A stretch of DNA of 47,775 nucleotides from an uncultured Alphaproteobacteria bacterium. GTDB taxonomy: Bacteria; Pseudomonadota; Alphaproteobacteria; Geminicoccales; Geminicoccaceae. Below, piece by piece: positions 9,102-17,738 of this stretch (positions within the stretch are counted from its first letter, which is position 1; each line of letters opens with the position of its first letter). Both the position numbers and the translations under genes were made by a program. Under the pieces are notes generated by a model, which was given only the letters and a program-made list of their open reading frames with translations, was not told where the DNA came from and searched no databases. Location of the stretch: positions 1-47,775 of the forward strand of contig CADEGR010000009.1 in the NCBI GenBank assembly GCA_902826935.1, in the 5' to 3' direction.

Positions 9102-9994
9102 CAGCCCGCTCCCGCCAGCTGGACCTCGACCATGCCGCCGATCACGCGCACCACGCGCGGCTCGAGCTGAACCTCCGGCGCGGTCAGGCACTCGCCGGAT
9201 GCGAGATCGTATTGGAAGCCATGGTGCGGGCAGGTGATCACGCCATCCGCGATTCTGCCGCCATCGAGCGGCATCGCCAGATGGGCGCAGGCATTGACGT
9301 AGCAGGCGACGCGCGACCCGGCGCGGCTGAGCAGCAGCGCCTCGCCGCGCAGCGCCAGCGGCAGCGCGCCGCCGTCCGGGACCTGATCGAGCAGGCAGGC
9401 CCGATGCCAGATCCCGGTCCGGTGCTGCACGAACGGGCTGACGAAATCGACCGCGGCCGCGGCCGGCCTGGCCACGCCCAGGCCGCTCGCCTGGCGGATC
9501 TCGGTGATCTCGGGACAGTGCTCGCGGATCGCGCGCTTGACGCCCGCGGTGAAGGTCAGGACCGAGGCCGGGCAATGGTCGCAATTGCCGAGGAAGCGGA
9601 CCTCGACCCCCGCCGGCGGCAGGAGCTGGACCAGCTCGACATCGCCGCCATGGCCGGCCAGCATCGGCCGGATCGAGGCCAGCGCCGTCTCGACCCGCTC
9701 CTGCAGGCTGGGCTTGATCAGGCCGTGGCGGCGCAGCACCGCATAGACGACCTCGTCCCCCGCCACCTCACGCAACGCTTGAAGGGCCACAGGTTCGGCC
9801 TGCAAGCCCTTGATCAGGCGCCGGATCGCCTCGCGCTGCAGCGCCGCCTCGGCGGCCCGCAGCTCGGCCAGCGCCAGACGCTGCGCCGGATCGGCCCAGG
9901 CTTCGGTCACCTGCTCGGCCAGCTGCAGCGCCCGCAGCAGACTGTCGAGGCTTTGGGCCTCTTCAGCGGCGGGCAAGGCTGCGGCCTGGGCCAT
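9101..9994 (-). CDS. NifU-domain / Rieske [2Fe-2S] fusion protein (HucE-like)
   Basis: The 297-residue protein combines three parts. An alpha-helical N-terminus (1-100) is followed by a NifU C-terminal-type Fe-S domain (about 102-165) with C138-x2-C141 in GNCDHCPAS. A C-terminal Rieske domain (about 195-295) has C236-x-H238 (NACAHLAMPLDGG) and C255-x2-H258 (CPHHGF), the four ligands of a Rieske cluster. A Rieske protein in the mycobacterial Huc operon has been proposed to relay electrons from the hydrogenase to the quinone pool; the same role fits here but is inferred. The fusion could both carry and deliver clusters. There is no Tat signal or membrane anchor, so it is cytoplasmic. Confidence 0.88.
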   Translation of the reverse strand: MAQAAALPAAEEAQSLDSLLRALQLAEQVTEAWADPAQRLALAELRAAEAALQREAIRRLIKGLQAEPVALQALREVAGDEVVYAVLRRHGLIKPSLQERVETALASIRPMLAGHGGDVELVQLLPPAGVEVRFLGNCDHCPASVLTFTAGVKRAIREHCPEITEIRQASGLGVARPAAAAVDFVSPFVQHRTGIWHRACLLDQVPDGGALPLALRGEALLLSRAGSRVACYVNACAHLAMPLDGGRIADGVITCPHHGFQYDLASGECLTAPEVQLEPRVVRVIGGMVEVQLAGAG

Positions 9995-10004
9995 GGTCGG
10001 TGGC

Positions 10005-10229
10005 CTAGCGGTATTTCAAGTCGCGGAACAGATAAGGCTGGAGCGCACCGCCGAGCCCGCCGGCCAGGATCGCCACCAGCCAGACCGGCAGACCCGCCAA
10101 TGCCAGGACCAGGGTCAGGAGCGCCGTCGCGCCCGCCCCGACGCCGATCTGGCGCAGGACCTTGGCATTGTCCTGGAACAGCTTGCCTTGCACGAAGAGC
10201 TGCATCGACTGGGCCGCCATCTGGAGCAT
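10005..10229 (-). CDS. Small hydrophobic glycine-rich protein, candidate membrane adaptor
   Basis: A 74-residue protein starting at an ATG with a good upstream GGAGG (spacing about 7). Residues 1-28 are amphipathic (MLQMAAQSMQLFVQGKLFQD). Residues 31-67 form one or two hydrophobic helices with G-x3-G spacing (ALLTLVLALAGLPVW, then LVAILAGGLGGALQPYL), ending in the charged tail FRDLKYR. I recognise no named family. It lies between the other small membrane protein and the Rieske gene, so it is probably part of the hydrogenase's membrane or quinone interface. Confidence 0.78.
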   Translation of the reverse strand: MLQMAAQSMQLFVQGKLFQDNAKVLRQIGVGAGATALLTLVLALAGLPVWLVAILAGGLGGALQPYLFRDLKYR

Positions 10230-10243
10230 CGTCGGTCCTCCGC

Positions 10244-10441
10244 TCAGGCGATCAGCGTGTAGAGGATGAGGCCCGCCAGGGCACCCAGGAAACCGCCCAT
10301 TGGCCCGTAGAAGGCGCCCATGAGGGCTGCCAGCTCGTTGCCGATATGCTTGCCGCCCACCAGGATGCCGCCGACCACGCCGCCCGCCAGCGAGGCGAGC
10401 AGCGCCAGAAGTGCTGCCAAGACAAATCCAGCCGCTGTCAT
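10244..10441 (-). CDS. Small glycine-zipper membrane protein of the hydrogenase operon
   Basis: A 65-residue, almost wholly hydrophobic protein predicted to have two membrane segments (about 6-28 and 36-64). Both are dense in G-x3-G and G-x2-G patterns (LAGGVVGGILVGG; GAFYGPMGGFLGALAG). The ATG overlaps the TPR gene stop (ATGA), so translation is probably coupled. In the mycobacterial group 2a enzyme, the separate protein HucM scaffolds the complex and forms a hydrophobic stalk to the membrane. By position and composition this protein and its neighbour at 10005-10229 could fill that role, but I see no sequence proof of homology. Confidence 0.78.
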   Translation of the reverse strand: MTAAGFVLAALLALLASLAGGVVGGILVGGKHIGNELAALMGAFYGPMGGFLGALAGLILYTLIA

Positions 10442-11475
10442 GCCGCGCCATTCTCCTGCTTGCCGTCCGCCAGACCGATCCCGGCCAGGGCCTGGCCGAA
10501 GCCGCCACCATGGTCGAGGCCGGCCGCACCCAGCTCGGCCAGCGCGTGCTCGACGATCTCCGCCTTGGCTGGCTCGCCCTGGGCCGTGAAGATCGCGCGC
10601 GCCTCGCGATAGAGGGCCACCGCCGCCGCGAGATTGGCCGGGTTGCCGGCCGCCGGCCGGTCCGGATCGTCCGGCAGATTGGCCAGGCAATTGGCCTTGT
10701 TGGCGATAGTATTCGCATAAGCCAGCGGGCTGTCCCGCCGGTTGCGAACCTTCAGCGCCTCATCGTAAGCCTCGATGGCGCGCAGATTGTTCGCTACCGG
10801 ATGCGCGCTCACCGCATATTGCAGCGCATTGCCAAGGTTGTTCTGCAGCATCGCATATTCGTTGGGGTGGTCGATCAGGTTGACCACCGACAGGCCCTCC
10901 TCGAAGGACTGCACCGCCAGCGCCTCGCGCATGCTGGCCCGGCCGTCGGCGAACGGCATGGCGAGGAAGGCAGTGGCGAGGTTGTTGTGCAGGATCGCAT
11001 AGTCCTTCGGATGCTTTGCCTTGTCGAACACCCGAAGGGCGCGCTGATAGGCCTTGATGGCATCGGCCAGCGGCGCCTTGCCCTGGCCCGCCAGGCTCTG
11101 CAGGCACAGGCCCAAATTCAGGTCCAGCTCCGCCAGCTCCAGCGCCTCGCCCGATGCGGCCACGACCGGGCGCGCCTCCTCGAACGCCTGGCGCGCCTGC
11201 TGCAGCGCGCCGCCATCCGGCTCGGGCAGCGCCTGCAAGGCGGTACCACGCCGCGCGGTGATCCGGGCGGCGGTGAGCCGGTCGTCGGCGACGAGCGCGA
11301 GCGCCCGATCGTAGAGCTCGATCGCCTGGTGCAGCTGATCCGGGGATTTGGGCCTGGTCTGCAGGCCGGTCGCGATCGCCACCAGCATCTCGGCGCGCTC
11401 ATGCTCCGGAATCGACGGCTCCGAAGCCGCCTGGATCGCGGCATCGACCTCGGCATCGGCGCGCGTCTTGTGCAT
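10438..11475 (-). CDS. Tetratricopeptide-repeat protein of the hydrogenase operon
   Basis: A 345-residue helical protein with TPR-like repeats: AIELYDRALALV near 48, AIKAYQRALRVFD near 140, a repeat around ALAVQSFEEGLSVVN near 195, AIEAYDEALKVR near 235 and AVALYREARAIF near 290, separated by L-x-x-NLG-x-x-L/A helices. TPR arrays bind partner proteins. Position inside the operon, between the endopeptidase and the small membrane proteins, suggests an assembly or docking factor, but this is inference. The ATG at 11475 has GGGAG about 7 nt upstream. The 110 nt gap before it is one of the larger gaps in the operon and contains a short hairpin (ATCGC-TTTT-GCGAT at 11564-11577) with no clear promoter. 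Confidence 0.85.
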   Translation of the reverse strand: MHKTRADAEVDAAIQAASEPSIPEHERAEMLVAIATGLQTRPKSPDQLHQAIELYDRALALVADDRLTAARITARRGTALQALPEPDGGALQQARQAFEEARPVVAASGEALELAELDLNLGLCLQSLAGQGKAPLADAIKAYQRALRVFDKAKHPKDYAILHNNLATAFLAMPFADGRASMREALAVQSFEEGLSVVNLIDHPNEYAMLQNNLGNALQYAVSAHPVANNLRAIEAYDEALKVRNRRDSPLAYANTIANKANCLANLPDDPDRPAAGNPANLAAAVALYREARAIFTAQGEPAKAEIVEHALAELGAAGLDHGGGFGQALAGIGLADGKQENGAA

Positions 11476-11585
11476 CGCGCTCCCTGACCTGGTAGGTGCC
11501 GGCGCATCCGGCCGGCCACCGCTTGCTTGACGCTGATGCTAACCGGTGGACCCGCTTCCGTCTATCGCTTTTGCGATGTGCAAAC

Positions 11586-12362
11586 TTAGTTTACAAAAAG
11601 CAGCGCCAGGGCAGCGACGTCCGGCCGCCAGCAGCCAACCATCGGTCGCTCGCTCTCGCCATCCAGCCCGTGTTCGTGGAAGAAGTCGGCGGCCTGGATC
11701 ACCCGGTCGCCGACGCGGTTGCGCTGCTTCAAGAGATAGCCGCCGGCCGCGGCGTGGCGGACCGGCATGATCAAGAGCTCGGGCGCGCGCCATTGCAGGA
11801 TCACGCCTTCGCAGCCGGAGAAATAGCGCGCGCAGAGCGCCGCCGGCAGATGTAAAGCGCTGCGCTTGAGCGTCACCCCGTCGCGCTGCCGGCGCGACCA
11901 GGCTTTGATGCGACGCTGCAGCTGCGCCTCGACGATGCCGGCGGCGCGCTCGACCGGCGGGCTCAGATTGAGGCCGAGGCCGGTATCGACCGCCTCGATC
12001 AGGCAGGCCGTGACATCGGCCGGAAACGCCTCCTTGAAGATCTGCCGGCCCGCGAACAGCGCGTGCTCCCAGCGGAAATCATGCAGGTTCAAGCTGGGCG
12101 GCGGCCGGGCGGCGAGCTCGCTGCCGGGCACCTCGAACACCGCACCCGGCTCGCTGCCGGAGCAGCAGGCATCGATCACCACCAGCGCCTGGGCGCCCCG
12201 CGCCTGGAACATCACCTCCATGCCGGCGGTGCCGCAGTCCAGCACCCGCACCGTCGGCTCTGGCGGCAGGCTCGCCAGCCAGCGCTGCAGCCGCTGCGCC
12301 ACCACCACGCCGACGCCATCATCAGAACGATTGAGATTGCCGCAGCCGATGATCGCCAGCAT
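11586..12362 (-). CDS. Hydrogenase maturation endopeptidase with C-terminal extra domain
   Basis: Residues 1-155 are a HyaD/HupW-type endopeptidase, which trims the large-subunit C-terminus after nickel insertion. The nickel-sensing ligands are visible: D15 (in RSDDGVG, equivalent to E16 of the E. coli family), D64 (VVIDACCSG) and H94 (LNLHDF). The usual family length is about 150-165 residues. This protein has 258, with an added domain (about 160-258; LKRSALHLPAALCARYF, RVGDRVIQAADFF, GCWRPDVAALALLF) that I do not recognise. The substrate is probably the HucL tail 16 residues long encoded at 13110-13157. The gene starts 7 nt after the second four-cysteine gene. Confidence 0.9.
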   Translation of the reverse strand: MLAIIGCGNLNRSDDGVGVVVAQRLQRWLASLPPEPTVRVLDCGTAGMEVMFQARGAQALVVIDACCSGSEPGAVFEVPGSELAARPPPSLNLHDFRWEHALFAGRQIFKEAFPADVTACLIEAVDTGLGLNLSPPVERAAGIVEAQLQRRIKAWSRRQRDGVTLKRSALHLPAALCARYFSGCEGVILQWRAPELLIMPVRHAAAGGYLLKQRNRVGDRVIQAADFFHEHGLDGESERPMVGCWRPDVAALALLFVN

Positions 12363-12369
12363 CGGCCGC

Positions 12370-12687
12370 TCAAATCCGCCAGAGGCGGCAGGACCATTCG
12401 GGCCGGACCGGCAGCATCAGCTCGGGCAGCTCGCAAAAGCGGCGATGGACCAGGTAGTACATGCAGGTTTCGCAAGCCTGCTCGAGGTCGTCCTGGACGA
12501 AGGGCTGCGCCGTGAAGCCGGCGATCCGCAGCCGGCCATCGAGGTCGCCCGGCGCCAGCTGCCGCAGCCGCTCCTGCACCGCCTGGATCTCTGCCAGATC
12601 GTTCGCGCGCGGCACGACCTCGACATCGCTCAGCCCCGGCAGCTTCTGCCCGATCTGGTCACGCAGCCGGTCATCGTCGGCGGCCAT
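12370..12687 (-). CDS. Four-cysteine protein, paralogue 2 (unknown function)
   Basis: A 105-residue acidic protein. Its last 35 residues carry CETCMYYLVHRRFCELPELM and end PEWSCRLWRI, a C-x2-C-x9-C-x14-C arrangement followed by the terminal RLWRI. The neighbouring gene at 12715-13029 has the same spacing and the same CMYYLVHR, LPEL, CRLWRI blocks, so the pair arose by tandem duplication. The N-terminal halves (about 70 residues) are less similar. Such a compact Cys set could bind zinc or an Fe-S cluster. The start has a strong GGGAGGGCGGAG leader. Located between the large subunit and its endopeptidase, it probably acts in assembly or electron transfer; I cannot tell which. Confidence 0.82.
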   Translation of the reverse strand: MAADDDRLRDQIGQKLPGLSDVEVVPRANDLAEIQAVQERLRQLAPGDLDGRLRIAGFTAQPFVQDDLEQACETCMYYLVHRRFCELPELMLPVRPEWSCRLWRI

Positions 12688-12714
12688 CTCCGCCCTCCCC
12701 GCCTGCTCGCCCGG

Positions 12715-13029
12715 TCAGATCCGCCAGAGCCGGCACCACCAGTCCGGCTCGACCGGCACCGCCAGCTCCGGCAGATCGCACCATTTGCGATGCACGAGAT
12801 AGTACATGCACTCCTGGCAGCGCTGCTGGTCCGGGCCATAGGGATGATTGACGAAGCCCGAGATCACCAGCTTGCCCTTCAGGTCCGCCCGATCGAGCGC
12901 CCGCAGCTCGTCGAGGATCCGGCCGAATTCCTTGTCGGTCTCCGGAAACGGCTCGGTCTGGGTCTCGAGGCCGTCCGAGAGCATCTGATCAATCAGCTTG
13001 AGCAATTCATGATGCGCCGCGCCACCCAT
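12715..13029 (-). CDS. Four-cysteine protein, paralogue 1 (unknown function)
   Basis: A 104-residue protein directly downstream of the hydrogenase large-subunit gene. The N-terminal 70 residues are charged and helical (LLKLIDQMLSDGLETQ, RILDELRALDRADLKGK). The C-terminus has CQECMYYLVHRKWCDLPELA and ends PDWWCRLWRI, i.e. C-x2-C-x9-C-x14-C as in its paralogue. ISGF and the terminal CRLWRI are also shared. No named family comes to mind. It is likely a metal- or cluster-binding accessory of the group 2a enzyme. An 80 nt spacer separates it from the large-subunit stop. Confidence 0.82.
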   Translation of the reverse strand: MGGAAHHELLKLIDQMLSDGLETQTEPFPETDKEFGRILDELRALDRADLKGKLVISGFVNHPYGPDQQRCQECMYYLVHRKWCDLPELAVPVEPDWWCRLWRI

Positions 13030-13109
13030 GATTCCGATCTTTCTGGTTCGTGCACGCCGTTCGGGTCAGGCTGCACCGACGCCGCCCGACCCGCAACCAG
13101 CCAGCGGAC

Positions 13110-14711
13110 TCAAGCCGTCCTGAACCGGGCCAGCTCCTGACCGGTCTTGGCGTCATGGGCGTGCACGGTGCAGACCAGGCACGAATCGTAGGAGCGGCAG
13201 ACATGGCCGACCTCGACCGGATCGGAGGCGTCCTTGATGGGCGTGCCGATCAGCGCCTGCTCGATCGGGCCGCGCTCGCCGTCCTGGGCGCGCGGCCCGA
13301 CATTCCAAGTGGTCGGCGCCACGATCTGGTAGTTCTTGATCTTGCCGCCCTGCACCTCGATCCAGTGGCACAAGGCCCCCCGGATCGCCTCCGTGGCACC
13401 CCAGCCGCGGCCATCCTTCTCGGTCGGCTTGATGTACCAGGGGTCCTTTAGGCGAAACTCCTTCAGGATCCGCTCGGCCTCGCGGTAGAGCTTCACGCCC
13501 TCATGCATCCGGGCAAAATGGCGCAGCAGCACGCTGGCACCGCCCATCTGCCGGTACATGTCGAGGACCAGGGGATCATGGTGCTGCCAGCTTTCGCCAT
13601 GCTGGCCGCCGGCGACCACCTGCCGAGCCAGCGGGCCCGCCTCGAGCCGGCCGTTGGCGGCATGGCGGACGGCGGTGCACCAGGAGTACTTGCCGTCGAA
13701 GGCGACGTCGTTCTTCTGGATCGGCTTGGTCACCCGGTCGAAGGGATGGACCTCGGGCGCATCCTCGTACCAGGCATGGGTCACGTCCTCCCGGGCGAAG
13801 CCCTGCTCCATCAGCACATGGCTGTCCGCCTGGCCGTCATAGACGCCGCTCTTCATGATCAAGGCGGCGTTGCGCCCGTCGATGGTCGGCTTCTGGTAGC
13901 GGTCCTCGTGCGGCAGGTAGCCCCAGCTCATATATTTGCCATGGCCGCGGCCGAACTGGTCCAGGCCGACATCGGTGCCCATGCGCCAATACATGCCGAG
14001 ATCGGAATTGGCATGCTCGGGCGTCTCGTTCAGCCAGACCATGAAGTCGTCGTAGGAGCGGATCTCCTCATAGCGCTCGAGCGAGCAGCCCAGCCACATC
14101 GATTCCAGCCAGTTCTGCCGGAAATATTCCAGGATCGAGCGGGCGCGGGTGACGTCGGTGAGCGTCGGCGCGCACATCACGCCGCCCGGCACCATGTAGC
14201 TGGAATGGGGCCACTGGCCGCCCAGGAGGGCGTAGATCTCGACCGGCCGGCCGGAGATCGTGACGCCCTGCTCGTAGTGGCTGCCGGTGAACGGCGCCCA
14301 GCGCTTGACCGCCTCCTCGTAATACGGGCTCTGCTGGTAGTTCTTGTTGGTCAGATCGATCATGAACAGGCCGTAATGGTGCCGGGGCAGGCTCTGCAGG
14401 CTCTCCGTGATCTGGCCGAGATTGCGGGCGAGGATGGCGTTCCTCGGGACTTCCGTGCCCCAGGCGGTATCGAGCGCCCAGGCGGCGCAGGTCAGATGCG
14501 AGGCGCCGCAGATGCCGCAGGCGCGCGGCGTCACCACCAGGCCGGCCTGCGGATCCTTGTCGCGCAGGATGACCTCGAAGCCGCGGAACAGCTCGGCCTG
14601 GGTCCAGGCGTCGACCACGACGCCGTCCTGCACATCGACCCGCACATCGAGATCGCCCTCGACCCGGCCGACCGGCGAGATGTCGAGGGTCTGAACTGCG
14701 GTTTGCGCCAT
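13110..14711 (-). CDS. hucL: [NiFe] hydrogenase large subunit, group 2a (Huc/HupL type)
   Basis: The 533-residue catalytic subunit binds the NiFe(CN)2CO centre and oxidises H2. L1 motif PRACGICGASH supplies C65 and C68. L2 motif DSCLVCTVH supplies C511 and C514, and H517 is the expected cleavage point, leaving a 16-residue C-terminal peptide (AHDAKTGQELARFRTA) to be removed by the endopeptidase encoded downstream. The DSCLVCTVH form rather than DPCxxCxxH, and the lack of a Tat-exported partner, place it in group 2, most like the Huc/cyanobacterial uptake enzymes. The ATG at 14711 has GGGAGG about 10 nt upstream and lies 14 nt after the small-subunit gene. Confidence 0.95.
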   Translation of the reverse strand: MAQTAVQTLDISPVGRVEGDLDVRVDVQDGVVVDAWTQAELFRGFEVILRDKDPQAGLVVTPRACGICGASHLTCAAWALDTAWGTEVPRNAILARNLGQITESLQSLPRHHYGLFMIDLTNKNYQQSPYYEEAVKRWAPFTGSHYEQGVTISGRPVEIYALLGGQWPHSSYMVPGGVMCAPTLTDVTRARSILEYFRQNWLESMWLGCSLERYEEIRSYDDFMVWLNETPEHANSDLGMYWRMGTDVGLDQFGRGHGKYMSWGYLPHEDRYQKPTIDGRNAALIMKSGVYDGQADSHVLMEQGFAREDVTHAWYEDAPEVHPFDRVTKPIQKNDVAFDGKYSWCTAVRHAANGRLEAGPLARQVVAGGQHGESWQHHDPLVLDMYRQMGGASVLLRHFARMHEGVKLYREAERILKEFRLKDPWYIKPTEKDGRGWGATEAIRGALCHWIEVQGGKIKNYQIVAPTTWNVGPRAQDGERGPIEQALIGTPIKDASDPVEVGHVCRSYDSCLVCTVHAHDAKTGQELARFRTA

Positions 14712-14725
14712 GTCCTGTGCCTCCC

Positions 14726-15688
14726 TCAGACCACGAAGATGTCTTGCTCGGCCCAGGCCGGAGCGGCTGCCTTGGCGGCGGCGGTCAGCTTGATGTAGCC
14801 GGTCTTGTCGACGCCGGTCGGCATGTCCTTGGGCACGCCCATCACGGTCTGGGTCTTGAAGACCGTGCCGGGCGCCAGGTCGAAGAACGGAAATTCCGGC
14901 TCGGTGCAGCCCAGGCAGGGCATGCCGGCGCGCGTCTTCGAGGACACGCGGTTCCACAAGATGCGGTTGCAGGGCGAGTGGGTCATCGGCCCGCGGCAGC
15001 CAAGATCGTAGAACAGGCAGCCCTTGCGCTGGCCGAACTCGGTCGCCGAGACCTTGTAGGCGAAGTGCATGTTCCGGGTGCAGCCGGTCTGGGTGAAGCT
15101 GGAGAAGAAGGTCTTGGGCCGCTGGAAGTCGTCCAGGCCGACCTCGCCGCCGCGCCCGGAGGCGACCGCCACCAGGATCTGGGTGACCCAGTCGGGATGG
15201 GCCGGGCAGCCCGGGATGTTGATCACCGGCAGGCCGGACTTGGCGCGGAACGCCGTGCCCAGATAGCCGCCATGGGCGCGCTTCAGGAATTGCAGGCCCT
15301 GGCTTTCGGACGGGTTGGGCGCGGTCGCCGGGATGCCGCCCCAGGTGGCGCAGTCACCGATCGCCACGACATACTGCGCGGCCGCCGCCAATTCGGCCAC
15401 CCAGTCCTTCATCGGCCGGCCGGCGAAGCGGTTCCAGGCGCCGGTGCCGTTGGGCGCGTTCACCACGGTGCCCTCGAACACGAAGATGTCGAGCGCCAGA
15501 TCGCCGGCGACGCAAGCGCGCAGCAGCTTTTGCAGGTTCTCGCCGAGCTCGACGCCTAGGGAGGGATGCCAGAGCACGTTGATGCCGAAATCAGTCACCA
15601 GATCGCAAGCGCTGGGCTCCTCGGCATTGAGGAACGACATGGTGTTGCCGGAGCAGGCACCGCCCTGCAGCCATAGCAGGTTCGCCAT
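14726..15688 (-). CDS. hucS: [NiFe] hydrogenase small subunit, group 2a (Huc/HupS type)
   Basis: The 320-residue electron-transfer subunit starts MANLLWLQGGACSGNT with no Tat signal, so the enzyme faces the cytoplasm. Cluster ligands are visible at C12, GDCATWGG, IPGCPAHPDW, TGCTRN, KGCLFYDLGCRGP, SPCN and GMPCLGC. The proximal site is C12-x-x-N15, whereas most small subunits have C-x-x-C here; that change is a hallmark of group 2a and fits a three-cysteine [3Fe-4S] proximal cluster as reported for Huc. The ATG at 15688 is preferred over an upstream in-frame ATG at 15757 because it has AGGGAGGG in the right place, matches the family N-terminus, and lies downstream of the sigma-54 promoter. 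It is the first gene of the operon. Confidence 0.95.
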   Translation of the reverse strand: MANLLWLQGGACSGNTMSFLNAEEPSACDLVTDFGINVLWHPSLGVELGENLQKLLRACVAGDLALDIFVFEGTVVNAPNGTGAWNRFAGRPMKDWVAELAAAAQYVVAIGDCATWGGIPATAPNPSESQGLQFLKRAHGGYLGTAFRAKSGLPVINIPGCPAHPDWVTQILVAVASGRGGEVGLDDFQRPKTFFSSFTQTGCTRNMHFAYKVSATEFGQRKGCLFYDLGCRGPMTHSPCNRILWNRVSSKTRAGMPCLGCTEPEFPFFDLAPGTVFKTQTVMGVPKDMPTGVDKTGYIKLTAAAKAAAPAWAEQDIFVV

Positions 15689-15734
15689 CAGACCCTCCCT
15701 GATCAGGTCTTCGTTGCTGATTGGTCGAGCTGGA

Positions 15735-15749
15735 GCAAGCGCCGTGCCA
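15735..15749 (-). promoter_or_regulatory. Sigma-54 (-24/-12) promoter of the hydrogenase operon
   Basis: On the minus strand the sequence TGGCAC-GGCGC-TTGC is an exact match to the sigma-54 consensus TGGCAC-N5-TTGC. It ends 47 nt upstream of the small-subunit ATG, giving a leader of about 35 nt. A sigma-54 activator gene lies immediately upstream in the same orientation, as in HoxA/HupR systems. Confidence 0.9.
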
Positions 15750-15840
15750 GCCGGCAACGAGATGATCTTATGCTGCTATGTCAGCAGGTTGGCGCTTGGA
15801 TGGCGGTGCCGGCCGAGGCTTGGCGCCCGCCGGGCGAAAG

Positions 15841-15867
15841 CAACTTTACACAGGCCCCGCAAAGTTG
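15841..15867. promoter_or_regulatory. Inverted repeat upstream of hydrogenase promoter, candidate activator site
   Basis: A perfect 7-bp inverted repeat, CAACTTT-N13-AAAGTTG, centred about 105 bp upstream of the -24 element of the hydrogenase promoter. Enhancer sites for sigma-54 activators commonly sit 80-150 bp upstream, so this is the best candidate binding site for the regulator encoded at 16101-17576. The 27-bp A/T-containing island stands out from GC-rich surroundings. The long spacer and lack of a T-run argue against a terminator. Confidence 0.5.
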
Positions 15868-15881
15868 GTTTGCAGCAGCGA

Positions 15882-16100
15882 TCAGCCCTTGCGGCTGCCG
15901 CAAGACGGGCACTCGACTTCCAAATGCAGCCCCTCCCAGATGCCCTGGCAGCGGCTGCACCAATGACCGGACAGCCCCGCCTCGTCGAGGCGGAGCGCCA
16001 CCACCAGACGGGAGCGGCCGAGGCGCCGGGCGGGCGCGCGCGCCGGCCGGACGGCCGCACGGGGGAACGGCAGGACGGCGGCGGGCGGCCGGTCGGACAT
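15882..16100 (-). CDS. Small zinc-ribbon protein
   Basis: A 72-residue protein with an arginine-rich N-terminus and a C-terminal zinc ribbon, C48-x2-C51 (HWCSRCQG) and C64-x2-C67 (ECPSCGS). Its ATG begins directly after the regulator's TAG stop, so it is co-transcribed with the regulator. It ends 133 bp above the hydrogenase promoter. It might act in metal handling or as a small regulatory partner, but nothing in the sequence decides this. Confidence 0.65.
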   Translation of the reverse strand: MSDRPPAAVLPFPRAAVRPARAPARRLGRSRLVVALRLDEAGLSGHWCSRCQGIWEGLHLEVECPSCGSRKG

Positions 16101-17576
<1,476 letters not shown>

Positions 17577-17738
17577 CCCGGCGGCCCTCTCTGGCTGCAT
17601 CATGCGCATTTAGCATACTTCATTAGCAGCCGGCGAGGATCGGCACAATCAGCCTGCGTCGTTCATGGCGAGGTTCGGTGGGTCAAGCGTGATCCGGCGA
17701 CCAAGCCCAGCGATTCGGCCGCAGCACGGCTGGCGCGC

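Noticed and set aside
11564-11577. ATCGC-TTTT-GCGAT as an intra-operon terminator
   Set aside because: Five-base stem, weak, with no T-run downstream in the minus-strand transcript. Genes continue beyond it in the same operon.
14726-15757. A longer small-subunit start at 15757 giving 23 extra residues, as a Tat signal
   Set aside because: No RRxFxK motif or hydrophobic stretch; the region includes the sigma-54 promoter and the shorter start has a strong ribosome binding site.
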